Under the pieces are notes generated by a model, which worked only from the letters and a program-made list of their open reading frames with translations, was not told the DNA's origin and ran no database searches. From the NCBI RefSeq assembly GCF_964656455.1, contig NW_027555056.1, forward strand, positions 1 to 64,000: a DNA stretch of 64,000 nucleotides. Direction: 5' to 3'. The DNA comes from Halichoerus grypus (lineage: Eukaryota > Chordata > Mammalia > Carnivora > Phocidae). Position numbers and translations under genes: made by a program. Positions 37,801-51,039 of the stretch are shown here, one piece after another (within the stretch, counting starts at the first letter, position 1; each line of letters opens with the position of its first letter).

Positions 37801-38096
37801 AAAAGTAGGGCCGCAGTGCTAGCTAAATGAAACACACGGGGAGTCGTGTTCTGCCTTTTGCTGGGGCCTGAGTCTCACTCGCAGAAACTTTGGACTCCCT
37901 TGCAGTGCTCTCACGCACGCACACAACCAAATGCTTCCACCCTCAGGAGCGGCTGTTTCCGCTGAAGCACGGATCCTCTACCGTGTTTTTCCTTCGAGTT
38001 AGGCGGCTGTGTTTAAGCCTGCACAGACACCCAGGGCAACGGTATTAGCCCCATAACCATGATGTGAGTTGAGAGCTGCCCTCTGTACCGGCCTGT
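34861..38096. repeat. Unit 12, long form
   Basis: Standard long unit. It appears identical to unit 3, 28,388 bp upstream. Confidence 0.94.
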
Positions 38097-41000
38097 GTCT
38101 CCCCCGATATTACGATATTGAAACCGTCCCCAGGCTCTCAGCCACAGTACCCCCTAAACTGCTTCGCCCACAGAGAGGTCGACGGTAGCTAAAGCTCGGT
38201 TTCTCTACTGTGTAGTTTCAAAGAACGCTAGCTATTAGACTTCCATGCAAATGTGGGGCTGCCGTGCTAGCTTGGTCAAACACTTGCGGAGCCGTGTTCT
38301 GCCTTTCGCTGGGGCCTGAGTCTCACTCGCAAAATGCTTTGGACTCCCTTGCAGTGCTCTCACGCACGCACACAACAAAATGCTGCCACCCTCAGGAGCA
38401 GCTGTTTTAGCTGAAGCACAGGCTCTCAACCGAGTTTTTCCTTCGAGTTAGGTGGCTTCATTTAAGCCTGCACACACACCCTGGGAAACGGTACTAGCCC
38501 CGTAACCATGATGTGGGTTGAGAGCTGCCTTCTGTACCGGCCTGTCTCTCCCCCGATATTACGATATTGAAACCGTCCCCAGGCTCTCAGCCACAGTACA
38601 CCTTAAACTGCTTCGCCCACAGAGAGGTCGACGGTAGCTAAAGCACGGTTTCTCTACAGTGGTGTTTCTTCGAGTTAGAAAGCTAGCCATTAGACTTCCA
38701 TTCAAAAGTGGGGCCGCAGTCCTAGTTTCATGGAGCAAGTGGGGAGTCGTGTTCTGGCTTCTTCCGGGGCCTGGGTCTCACAAGGAAAATGGTTTTGGAC
38801 TAACTTGCTGTGCACTCATGCATGCACACCACACAATGCGTCCACCCTGAGGCATGGCTCTTTTAGCCGAAGCAGGAATTCCCTACAGAGTTGTTCCTTT
38901 GAGTTAGGTGGTTGGCTTATGGCCTGCAGGCACCCCCGGGGCAAGGGTACTAGCCTCATAAACAAGAGGTCATTTGAGAGCTGCCTTCCGCACCGGCCTG
39001 TTTCTCACTCCATTTCACGTATGGGACCCTTTCCCCGGTCACTCATACACGAGCACCTGCGGCTTCAGGGACGGCAATGTTAGCTAAAGCGCAGTAACAC
39101 TACAGCATTGATTCTTGGTGTTAGTAGCCTGGTAGGCGAATGAGCTGCAGCTGGGATTCTTTACAGGCTTGTTTCTTCCCAGGCAGTGTCGAGCACATAG
39201 CATTCCAAGCACACATGGAGCAGTAGTGTTAGCTTCAGGTAGCAAGAGCTGAGTCCAGAGGTGCCTTCTGCCCGGACCTATTTCTCCCTTGGTTTCACGT
39301 ATGGAACCCGTTCCCCTGGTTCTCAGCCACGGTACTCCGTGTAATGCTTCCTCCGTCTAGAGGTCGACGGTAGCTAAAGCACGGTTTCTCTACAGTGTTG
39401 TTTCTTCGAGTTAGAACACTAGGTGTTAGACTTCCATGCAAAAGTGGGGCTGCCGTGCTAGAGTGATGAAACACATGGGGAGTCGTGTTCTGCCTTTCGC
39501 TGGGGCCTGAGTCTCACTCGCAAAAAGCTTTGGACTCCCTTGCAGTGCTCTCACGCACGCACACAACAAAATGCTTCCACTCTCAGGAGCGGCTATTTTA
39601 CCTGCAGCACAGGCTTTCTACCGAGTTTTTCCTTCGAGTTAGGTGGCTGTGTTTAAGCCTGCACACACACCACGGTCAACGGAACTAGCCCCATAACCAT
39701 GTAGTGAGTTGAGAGCTGCCTTCTGTACCGGCCTCTCTCTCCCCCGATATTACGAAATGGAAACCGTCCCCAGGCTCTCAGCCACAGTACACCCTAAACT
39801 GCTTCACCCACAGTGAGGTCGACGGTAGCTAAAGCATGGTTTCTCTAAGTGTTTTTTCTCCGAGTTAGAAAGCTAGCTATTAGACTTCCATGCAAAAGTG
39901 GGGCCGCAGTACTAGCTTCATGGAGCAAGTGGGGAGTCGTGTTCTGGCTTCTTCCGGGGCCTGGGTCTCACAAGGAAAATGGTTTTGGACTCACTTGCAG
40001 TGCGCTCACGCATGCACACAGCAAAATGCGTCCACCCTGAGGCATGGCTCTTTTAGCCGAAGCAGGAATTCCCTACAGAGTTGTTCCTTTGAGTTAGGTG
40101 GTTGGCTTTAGGCCTGCAGGCACCCCCGGGGCAAGGGTACTAGCCTCATAAACCAGAGGTGACTTGAGAGCTGCCTTCCGCACCGGCCTGTTTCTCACTC
40201 CATTTCACGTCTGGGACCCTTTGCCCGGTCTCTCGTACACGAGCACTGTCAAATTCCTCCTGCTTCAGGAACGGCAATGTTAACTCAAGCGCAGTCACTC
40301 TATAGGATTGATTCTTGGTGTTAGTAGCCTGGGAACTAGGCATCCAGGCACACAGGGTACAGCAGTGCTAATCTCCTCAAACAAGAGGTGAGTCGACAGC
40401 AGCCTTCCTTCCAGGCCTGCTTCTCACTCCGAGTTCCGTTTAGGTTCCATTTCTCATGCTTTCACAAAAACACACAATAGATGAAGTGCACGCTCAGGAA
40501 GGGCGATCTTTGCTGAGGCACGGGTTCTCTACAGTTTTGTTCCTTTGCGTTGCGTGGATGGCACTGAGGACTCCACGCACACACGGGAGAGCCGATCTAG
40601 TTTCCCGAAACAAGAGTTGAGTCGATAGGTGCCTTCTGCCCATGCTTATTTCTCCCTCCGAATTCTGCTGGGACTCCTTCCCCAGGTTTGCACTCAAGCA
40701 GACTTGAAAATGCTGCCACCCTGTGGAGAGGCGAATGAGCTGAAGCTGGGGTTCTTGGGCGGCTTCTTTCTGCCAAATCAGTGTGGAGCCCTTAGCGTTC
40801 CTATGCACACATGGAGCCGAAGTGTTAGCTTCAGGTAACAAGAGCTGAGTCGAGAGGAGCCTTCTGGCCCGGACTCCTTCTCCCTCGGTTTCACGTAAGG
40901 AACCCGTTCCTCAGGCTCTCACCCACGGTAGCCCGGAAAGTGCTTCCTCCCTCAGAGAGGTGGATGGTAGCTAAAGCACGGTTTCTCTACCGTGTTGTTT

Positions 41001-41332
41001 CTTCCAGGGAGAACGCTAGCGATTAGACTTCCATGCAAAAGTAGGGCCGCAGTGCTAGCTAAATGAAACACACGGGGAGTCGTGTTCTGCCTTTTGCTGG
41101 GGCCTGAGTCTCACTCGCAGAAACTTTGGACTCCCTTGCAGTGCTCTCACGCACGCACACAACCAAATGCTTCCACCCTCAGGAGCGGCTGTTTCCGCTG
41201 AAGCACGGATCCTCTACCGTGTTTTTCCTTCGAGTTAGGCGGCTGTGTTTAAGCCTGCACAGACACCCAGGGCAACGGTATTAGCCCCATAACCATGATG
41301 TGAGTTGAGAGCTGCCCTCTGTACCGGCCTGT
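38097..41332. repeat. Unit 13, long form, a allele in monomer 2
   Basis: It has a at 38450 as in unit 4, and is otherwise standard. Confidence 0.94.
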
Positions 41333-44300
41333 GTCTCCCCCGATATTACGATATTGAAACCGTCCCCAGGCTCTCAGCCACAGTACCCCCTAAACTGCTT
41401 CGCCCACAGAGAGGTCGACGGTAGCTAAAGCTCGGTTTCTCTACTGTGTAGTTTCAAAGAACGCTAGCTATTAGACTTCCATGCAAATGTGGGGCTGCCG
41501 TGCTAGCTTGGTCAAACACTTGCGGAGCCGTGTTCTGCCTTTCGCTGGGGCCTGAGTCTCACTCGCAAAATGCTTTGGACTCCCTTGCAGTGCTCTCACG
41601 CACGCACACAACAAAATGCTGCCACCCTCAGGAGCAGCTGTTTTAGCTGAAGCACAGGCTCTCAACCGAGTTTTTCCTTCGAGTTCGGTGGCTTCATTTA
41701 AGCCTGCACACACACCCTGGGAAACGGTACTAGCCCCGTAACCATGATGTGGGTTGAGAGCTGCCTTCTGTACCGGCCTGTCTCTCCCCCGATATTACGA
41801 TATTGAAACCGTCCCCAGGCTCTCAGCCACAGTACACCTTAAACTGCTTCGCCCACAGAGAGGTCGACGGTAGCTAAAGCACGGTTTCTCTACAGTGGTG
41901 TTTCTTCGAGTTAGAAAGCTAGCCATTAGACTTCCATTCAAAAGTGGGGCCGCAGTCCTAGTTTCATGGAGCAAGTGGGGAGTCGTGTTCTGGCTTCTTC
42001 CGGGGCCTGGGTCTCACAAGGAAAATGGTTTTGGACTAACTTGCTGTGCACTCATGCATGCACACCACACAATGCGTCCACCCTGAGGCATGGCTCTTTT
42101 AGCCGAAGCAGGAATTCCCTACAGAGTTGTTCCTTTGAGTTAGGTGGTTGGCTTATGGCCTGCAGGCACCCCCGGGGCAAGGGTACTAGCCTCATAAACA
42201 AGAGGTCATTTGAGAGCTGCCTTCCGCACCGGCCTGTTTCTCACTCCATTTCACGTATGGGACCCTTTCCCCGGTCACTCATACACGAGCACCTGCGGCT
42301 TCAGGGACGGCAATGTTAGCTAAAGCGCAGTAACACTACAGCATTGATTCTTGGTGTTAGTAGCCTGGTAGGCGAATGAGCTGCAGCTGGGATTCTTTAC
42401 AGGCTTGTTTCTTCCCAGGCAGTGTCGAGCACATAGCATTCCAAGCACACATGGAGCAGTAGTGTTAGCTTCAGGTAGCAAGAGCTGAGTCCAGAGGTGC
42501 CTTCTGCCCGGACCTATTTCTCCCTTGGTTTCACGTATGGAACCCGTTCCCCTGGTTCTCAGCCACGGTACTCCGTGTAATGCTTCCTCCGTCTAGAGGT
42601 CGACGGTAGCTAAAGCACGGTTTCTCTACAGTGTTGTTTCTTCGAGTTAGAACACTAGGTGTTAGACTTCCATGCAAAAGTGGGGCTGCCGTGCTAGAGT
42701 GATGAAACACATGGGGAGTCGTGTTCTGCCTTTCGCTGGGGCCTGAGTCTCACTCGCAAAAAGCTTTGGACTCCCTTGCAGTGCTCTCACGCACGCACAC
42801 AACAAAATGCTTCCACTCTCAGGAGCGGCTATTTTACCTGCAGCACAGGCTTTCTACCGAGTTTTTCCTTCGAGTTAGGTGGCTGTGTTTAAGCCTGCAC
42901 ACACACCACGGTCAACGGAACTAGCCCCATAACCATGTAGTGAGTTGAGAGCTGCCTTCTGTACCGGCCTCTCTCTCCCCCGATATTACGAAATGGAAAC
43001 CGTCCCCAGGCTCTCAGCCACAGTACACCCTAAACTGCTTCACCCACAGTGAGGTCGACGGTAGCTAAAGCATGGTTTCTCTAAGTGTTTTTTCTCCGAG
43101 TTAGAAAGCTAGCTATTAGACTTCCATGCAAAAGTGGGGCCGCAGTACTAGCTTCATGGAGCAAGTGGGGAGTCGTGTTCTGGCTTCTTCCGGGGCCTGG
43201 GTCTCACAAGGAAAATGGTTTTGGACTCACTTGCAGTGCGCTCACGCATGCACACAGCAAAATGCGTCCACCCTGAGGCATGGCTCTTTTAGCCGAAGCA
43301 GGAATTCCCTACAGAGTTGTTCCTTTGAGTTAGGTGGTTGGCTTTAGGCCTGCAGGCACCCCCGGGGCAAGGGTACTAGCCTCATAAACCAGAGGTGACT
43401 TGAGAGCTGCCTTCCGCACCGGCCTGTTTCTCACTCCATTTCACGTCTGGGACCCTTTGCCCGGTCTCTCGTACACGAGCACTGTCAAATTCCTCCTGCT
43501 TCAGGAACGGCAATGTTAACTCAAGCGCAGTCACTCTATAGGATTGATTCTTGGTGTTAGTAGCCTGGGAACTAGGCATCCAGGCACACAGGGTACAGCA
43601 GTGCTAATCTCCTCAAACAAGAGGTGAGTCGACAGCAGCCTTCCTTCCAGGCCTGCTTCTCACTCCGAGTTCCGTTTAGGTTCCATTTCTCATGCTTTCA
43701 CAAAAACACACAATAGATGAAGTGCACGCTCAGGAAGGGCGATCTTTGCTGAGGCACGGGTTCTCTACAGTTTTGTTCCTTTGCGTTGCGTGGATGGCAC
43801 TGAGGACTCCACGCACACACGGGAGAGCCGATCTAGTTTCCCGAAACAAGAGTTGAGTCGATAGGTGCCTTCTGCCCATGCTTATTTCTCCCTCCGAATT
43901 CTGCTGGGACTCCTTCCCCAGGTTTGCACTCAAGCAGACTTGAAAATGCTGCCACCCTGTGGAGAGGCGAATGAGCTGAAGCTGGGGTTCTTGGGCGGCT
44001 TCTTTCTGCCAAATCAGTGTGGAGCCCTTAGCGTTCCTATGCACACATGGAGCCGAAGTGTTAGCTTCAGGTAACAAGAGCTGAGTCGAGAGGAGCCTTC
44101 TGGCCCGGACTCCTTCTCCCTCGGTTTCACGTAAGGAACCCGTTCCTCAGGCTCTCACCCACGGTAGCCCGGAAAGTGCTTCCTCCCTCAGAGAGGTGGA
44201 TGGTAGCTAAAGCACGGTTTCTCTACCGTGTTGTTTCTTCCAGGGAGAACGCTAGCGATTAGACTTCCATGCAAAAGTAGGGCCGCAGTGCTAGCTAAAT

Positions 44301-44568
44301 GAAACACACGGGGAGTCGTGTTCTGCCTTTTGCTGGGGCCTGAGTCTCACTCGCAGAAACTTTGGACTCCCTTGCAGTGCTCTCACGCACGCACACAACC
44401 AAATGCTTCCACCCTCAGGAGCGGCTGTTTCCGCTGAAGCACGGATCCTCTACCGTGTTTTTCCTTCGAGTTAGGCGGCTGTGTTTAAGCCTGCACAGAC
44501 ACCCAGGGCAACGGTATTAGCCCCATAACCATGATGTGAGTTGAGAGCTGCCCTCTGTACCGGCCTGT
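41333..44568. repeat. Unit 14, long form
   Basis: Standard long unit, the counterpart of unit 5. Confidence 0.94.
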
Positions 44569-47500
44569 GTCTCCCCCGATATTACGATATTGAAACCGTC
44601 CCCAGGCTCTCAGCCACAGTACCCCCTAAACTGCTTCGCCCACAGAGAGGTCGACGGTAGCTAAAGCTCGGTTTCTCTACTGTGTAGTTTCAAAGAACGC
44701 TAGCTATTAGACTTCCATGCAAATGTGGGGCTGCCGTGCTAGCTTGGTCAAACACTTGCGGAGCCGTGTTCTGCCTTTCGCTGGGGCCTGAGTCTCACTC
44801 GCAAAATGCTTTGGACTCCCTTGCAGTGCTCTCACGCACGCACACAACAAAATGCTGCCACCCTCAGGAGCAGCTGTTTTAGCTGAAGCACAGGCTCTCA
44901 ACCGAGTTTTTCCTTCGAGTTCGGTGGCTTCATTTAAGCCTGCACACACACCCTGGGAAACGGTACTAGCCCCGTAACCATGATGTGGGTTGAGAGCTGC
45001 CTTCTGTACCGGCCTGTCTCTCCCCCGATATTACGATATTGAAACCGTCCCCAGGCTCTCAGCCACAGTACACCTTAAACTGCTTCGCCCACAGAGAGGT
45101 CGACGGTAGCTAAAGCACGGTTTCTCTACAGTGGTGTTTCTTCGAGTTAGAAAGCTAGCCATTAGACTTCCATTCAAAAGTGGGGCCGCAGTCCTAGTTT
45201 CATGGAGCAAGTGGGGAGTCGTGTTCTGGCTTCTTCCGGGGCCTGGGTCTCACAAGGAAAATGGTTTTGGACTAACTTGCTGTGCACTCATGCATGCACA
45301 CCACACAATGCGTCCACCCTGAGGCATGGCTCTTTTAGCCGAAGCAGGAATTCCCTACAGAGTTGTTCCTTTGAGTTAGGTGGTTGGCTTATGGCCTGCA
45401 GGCACCCCCGGGGCAAGGGTACTAGCCTCATAAACAAGAGGTCATTTGAGAGCTGCCTTCCGCACCGGCCTGTTTCTCACTCCATTTCACGTATGGGACC
45501 CTTTCCCCGGTCACTCATACACGAGCACCTGCGGCTTCAGGGACGGCAATGTTAGCTAAAGCGCAGTAACACTACAGCATTGATTCTTGGTGTTAGTAGC
45601 CTGGTAGGCGAATGAGCTGCAGCTGGGATTCTTTACAGGCTTGTTTCTTCCCAGGCAGTGTCGAGCACATAGCATTCCAAGCACACATGGAGCAGTAGTG
45701 TTAGCTTCAGGTAGCAAGAGCTGAGTCCAGAGGTGCCTTCTGCCCGGACCTATTTCTCCCTTGGTTTCACGTATGGAACCCGTTCCCCTGGTTCTCAGCC
45801 ACGGTACTCCGTGTAATGCTTCCTCCGTCTAGAGGTCGACGGTAGCTAAAGCACGGTTTCTCTACAGTGTTGTTTCTTCGAGTTAGAACACTAGGTGTTA
45901 GACTTCCATGCAAAAGTGGGGCTGCCGTGCTAGAGTGATGAAACACATGGGGAGTCGTGTTCTGCCTTTCGCTGGGGCCTGAGTCTCACTCGCAAAAAGC
46001 TTTGGACTCCCTTGCAGTGCTCTCACGCACGCACACAACAAAATGCTTCCACTCTCAGGAGCGGCTATTTTACCTGCAGCACAGGCTTTCTACCGAGTTT
46101 TTCCTTCGAGTTAGGTGGCTGTGTTTAAGCCTGCACACACACCACGGTCAACGGAACTAGCCCCATAACCATGTAGTGAGTTGAGAGCTGCCTTCTGTAC
46201 CGGCCTCTCTCTCCCCCGATATTACGAAATGGAAACCGTCCCCAGGCTCTCAGCCACAGTACACCCTAAACTGCTTCACCCACAGTGAGGTCGACGGTAG
46301 CTAAAGCATGGTTTCTCTAAGTGTTTTTTCTCCGAGTTAGAAAGCTAGCTATTAGACTTCCATGCAAAAGTGGGGCCGCAGTACTAGCTTCATGGAGCAA
46401 GTGGGGAGTCGTGTTCTGGCTTCTTCCGGGGCCTGGGTCTCACAAGGAAAATGGTTTTGGACTCACTTGCAGTGCGCTCACGCATGCACACAGCAAAATG
46501 CGTCCACCCTGAGGCATGGCTCTTTTAGCCGAAGCAGGAATTCCCTACAGAGTTGTTCCTTTGAGTTAGGTGGTTGGCTTTAGGCCTGCAGGCACCCCCG
46601 GGGCAAGGGTACTAGCCTCATAAACCAGAGGTGACTTGAGAGCTGCCTTCCGCACCGGCCTGTTTCTCACTCCATTTCACGTCTGGGACCCTTTGCCCGG
46701 TCTCTCGTACACGAGCACTGTCAAATTCCTCCTGCTTCAGGAACGGCAATGTTAACTCAAGCGCAGTCACTCTATAGGATTGATTCTTGGTGTTAGTAGC
46801 CTGGGAACTAGGCATCCAGGCACACAGGGTACAGCAGTGCTAATCTCCTCAAACAAGAGGTGAGTCGACAGCAGCCTTCCTTCCAGGCCTGCTTCTCACT
46901 CCGAGTTCCGTTTAGGTTCCATTTCTCATGCTTTCACAAAAACACACAATAGATGAAGTGCACGCTCAGGAAGGGCGATCTTTGCTGAGGCACGGGTTCT
47001 CTACAGTTTTGTTCCTTTGCGTTGCGTGGATGGCACTGAGGACTCCACGCACACACGGGAGAGCCGATCTAGTTTCCCGAAACAAGAGTTGAGTCGATAG
47101 GTGCCTTCTGCCCATGCTTATTTCTCCCTCCGAATTCTGCTGGGACTCCTTCCCCAGGTTTGCACTCAAGCAGACTTGAAAATGCTGCCACCCTGTGGAG
47201 AGGCGAATGAGCTGAAGCTGGGGTTCTTGGGCGGCTTCTTTCTGCCAAATCAGTGTGGAGCCCTTAGCGTTCCTATGCACACATGGAGCCGAAGTGTTAG
47301 CTTCAGGTAACAAGAGCTGAGTCGAGAGGAGCCTTCTGGCCCGGACTCCTTCTCCCTCGGTTTCACGTAAGGAACCCGTTCCTCAGGCTCTCACCCACGG
47401 TAGCCCGGAAAGTGCTTCCTCCCTCAGAGAGGTGGATGGTAGCTAAAGCACGGTTTCTCTACCGTGTTGTTTCTTCCAGGGAGAACGCTAGCGATTAGAC

Positions 47501-47804
47501 TTCCATGCAAAAGTAGGGCCGCAGTGCTAGCTAAATGAAACACACGGGGAGTCGTGTTCTGCCTTTTGCTGGGGCCTGAGTCTCACTCGCAGAAACTTTG
47601 GACTCCCTTGCAGTGCTCTCACGCACGCACACAACCAAATGCTTCCACCCTCAGGAGCGGCTGTTTCCGCTGAAGCACGGATCCTCTACCGTGTTTTTCC
47701 TTCGAGTTAGGCGGCTGTGTTTAAGCCTGCACAGACACCCAGGGCAACGGTATTAGCCCCATAACCATGATGTGAGTTGAGAGCTGCCCTCTGTACCGGC
47801 CTGT
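44569..47804. repeat. Unit 15, long form
   Basis: Standard long unit, the counterpart of unit 6. Confidence 0.94.
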
Positions 47805-50800
47805 GTCTCCCCCGATATTACGATATTGAAACCGTCCCCAGGCTCTCAGCCACAGTACCCCCTAAACTGCTTCGCCCACAGAGAGGTCGACGGTAGCTAA
47901 AGCTCGGTTTCTCTACTGTGTAGTTTCAAAGAACGCTAGCTATTAGACTTCCATGCAAATGTGGGGCTGCCGTGCTAGCTTGGTCAAACACTTGCGGAGC
48001 CGTGTTCTGCCTTTCGCTGGGGCCTGAGTCTCACTCGCAAAATGCTTTGGACTCCCTTGCAGTGCTCTCACGCACGCACACAACAAAATGCTGCCACCCT
48101 CAGGAGCAGCTGTTTTAGCTGAAGCACAGGCTCTCAACCGAGTTTTTCCTTCGAGTTAGGTGGCTTCATTTAAGCCTGCACACACACCCTGGGAAACGGT
48201 ACTAGCCCCGTAACCATGATGTGGGTTGAGAGCTGCCTTCTGTACCGGCCTGTCTCTCCCCCGATATTACGATATTGAAACCGTCCCCAGGCTCTCAGCC
48301 ACAGTACACCTTAAACTGCTTCGCCCACAGAGAGGTCGACGGTAGCTAAAGCACGGTTTCTCTACAGTGGTGTTTCTTCGAGTTAGAAAGCTAGCCATTA
48401 GACTTCCATTCAAAAGTGGGGCCGCAGTCCTAGTTTCATGGAGCAAGTGGGGAGTCGTGTTCTGGCTTCTTCCGGGGCCTGGGTCTCACAAGGAAAATGG
48501 TTTTGGACTAACTTGCTGTGCACTCATGCATGCACACCACACAATGCGTCCACCCTGAGGCATGGCTCTTTTAGCCGAAGCAGGAATTCCCTACAGAGTT
48601 GTTCCTTTGAGTTAGGTGGTTGGCTTATGGCCTGCAGGCACCCCCGGGGCAAGGGTACTAGCCTCATAAACAAGAGGTCATTTGAGAGCTGCCTTCCGCA
48701 CCGGCCTGTTTCTCACTCCATTTCACGTATGGGACCCTTTCCCCGGTCACTCATACACGAGCACCTGCGGCTTCAGGGACGGCAATGTTAGCTAAAGCGC
48801 AGTAACACTACAGCATTGATTCTTGGTGTTAGTAGCCTGGTAGGCGAATGAGCTGCAGCTGGGATTCTTTACAGGCTTGTTTCTTCCCAGGCAGTGTCGA
48901 GCACATAGCATTCCAAGCACACATGGAGCAGTAGTGTTAGCTTCAGGTAGCAAGAGCTGAGTCCAGAGGTGCCTTCTGCCCGGACCTATTTCTCCCTTGG
49001 TTTCACGTATGGAACCCGTTCCCCTGGTTCTCAGCCACGGTACTCCGTGTAATGCTTCCTCCGTCTAGAGGTCGACGGTAGCTAAAGCACGGTTTCTCTA
49101 CAGTGTTGTTTCTTCGAGTTAGAACACTAGGTGTTAGACTTCCATGCAAAAGTGGGGCTGCCGTGCTAGAGTGATGAAACACATGGGGAGTCGTGTTCTG
49201 CCTTTCGCTGGGGCCTGAGTCTCACTCGCAAAAAGCTTTGGACTCCCTTGCAGTGCTCTCACGCACGCACACAACAAAATGCTTCCACTCTCAGGAGCGG
49301 CTATTTTACCTGCAGCACAGGCTTTCTACCGAGTTTTCCTTCGAGTTAGGTGGCTGTGTTTAAGCCTGCACACACACCACGGTCAACGGAACTAGCCCCA
49401 TAACCATGTAGTGAGTTGAGAGCTGCCTTCTGTACCGGCCTGTCTCTCCCCCGATATTACGAAATGGAAACCGTCCCCAGGCTCTCAGCCTCAGTACACC
49501 CTAAACTGCTTCGCCCACAGAGAGGTCGACGGTAGCTAAAGCATGGTTTCTCTAAGTGTTTTTTCTCCGAGTTAGAAAGCTAGCTATTAGACTTCCATGC
49601 AAAAGTGGGGCCGCAGTACTAGCTTCATGGAGCAAGTGGGGAGTCGTGTTCTGGCTTCTTCCGGGGCCTGGGTCTCACAAGGAAAATGGTTTTGGACTCA
49701 CTTGCAGTGCGCTCACGCATGCACACAGCAAAATGCGTCCACCCTGAGGCATGGCTCTTTTAGCCGAAGCAGGAATTCCCTACAGAGTTGTTCCTTTGAG
49801 TTAGGTGGTTGGCTTTAGGCCTGCAGGCACCCCCGGGGCAAGGGTACTAGCCTCATAAACCAGAGGTGACTTGAGAGCTGCCTTCCGCACCGGCCTGTTT
49901 CTCACTCCATTTCACGTCTGGGACCCTTTGCCCGGTCTCTCGTACACGAGCACTGTCAAATTCCTCCTGCTTCAGGAACGGCAATGTTAACTCAAGCGCA
50001 GTCACTCTATAGGATTGATTCTTGGTGTTAGTAGCCTGGGAACTAGGCATCCAGGCACACAGGGTACAGCAGTGCTAATCTCCTCAAACAAGAGGTGAGT
50101 CGACAGCAGCCTTCCTTCCAGGCCTGCTTCTCACTCCGAGTTACGTTTAGGTTCCATTTCTCATGCTTTCACAAAAACACACAATAGATGAAGTGCACGC
50201 TCAGGAAGGGCGATCTTTGCTGAGGCACGGGTTCTCTACAGTTTTGTTCCTTTGCGTTGCGTGGATGGCACTGAGGACTCCACGCACACACGGGAGAGCC
50301 GATCTAGTTTCCCGAAACAAGAGTTGAGTCGATAGGTGCCTTCTGCCCATGCTTATTTCTCCCTCCGAATTCTGCTGGGACTCCTTCCCCAGGTTTGCAC
50401 TCAAGCAGACTTGAAAATGCTGCCACCCTGTGGAGAGGCGAATGAGCTGAAGCTGGGGTTCTTGGGCGGCTTCTTTCTGCCAAATCAGTGTGGAGCCCTT
50501 AGCGTTCCTATGCACACATGGAGCCGAAGTGTTAGCTTCAGGTAACAAGAGCTGAGTCGAGAGGAGCCTTCTGGCCCGGACTCCTTCTCCCTCGGTTTCA
50601 CGTAAGGAACCCGTTCCTCAGGCTCTCACCCACGGTAGCCCGGAAAGTGCTTCCTCCCTCAGAGAGGTGGATGGTAGCTAAAGCACGGTTTCTCTACCGT
50701 GTTGTTTCTTCCAGGGAGAACGCTAGCGATTAGACTTCCATGCAAAAGTAGGGCCGCAGTGCTAGCTAAATGAAACACACGGGGAGTCGTGTTCTGCCTT

Positions 50801-51039
50801 TTGCTGGGGCCTGAGTCTCACTCGCAGAAACTTTGGACTCCCTTGCAGTGCTCTCACGCACGCACACAACCAAATGCTTCCACCCTCAGGAGCGGCTGTT
50901 TCCGCTGAAGCACGGATCCTCTACCGTGTTTTTCCTTCGAGTTAGGTGGCTGTGTTTAAGCCTGCACAGACACCCAGGGCAACGGTATTAGCCCCATAAC
51001 CATGATGTGAGTTGAGAGCTGCCCTCTGTACCGGCCTGT
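47805..51039. repeat. Unit 16, long form (3,235 bp), recombinant
   Basis: It carries the same mosaic as unit 7: a at 48158, one t missing near 49334, short-form alleles at about 49,438-49,520, a at 50143 and t at 50947. Sharing this whole combination is strong evidence that the nine-unit block was copied as a block. Confidence 0.94.
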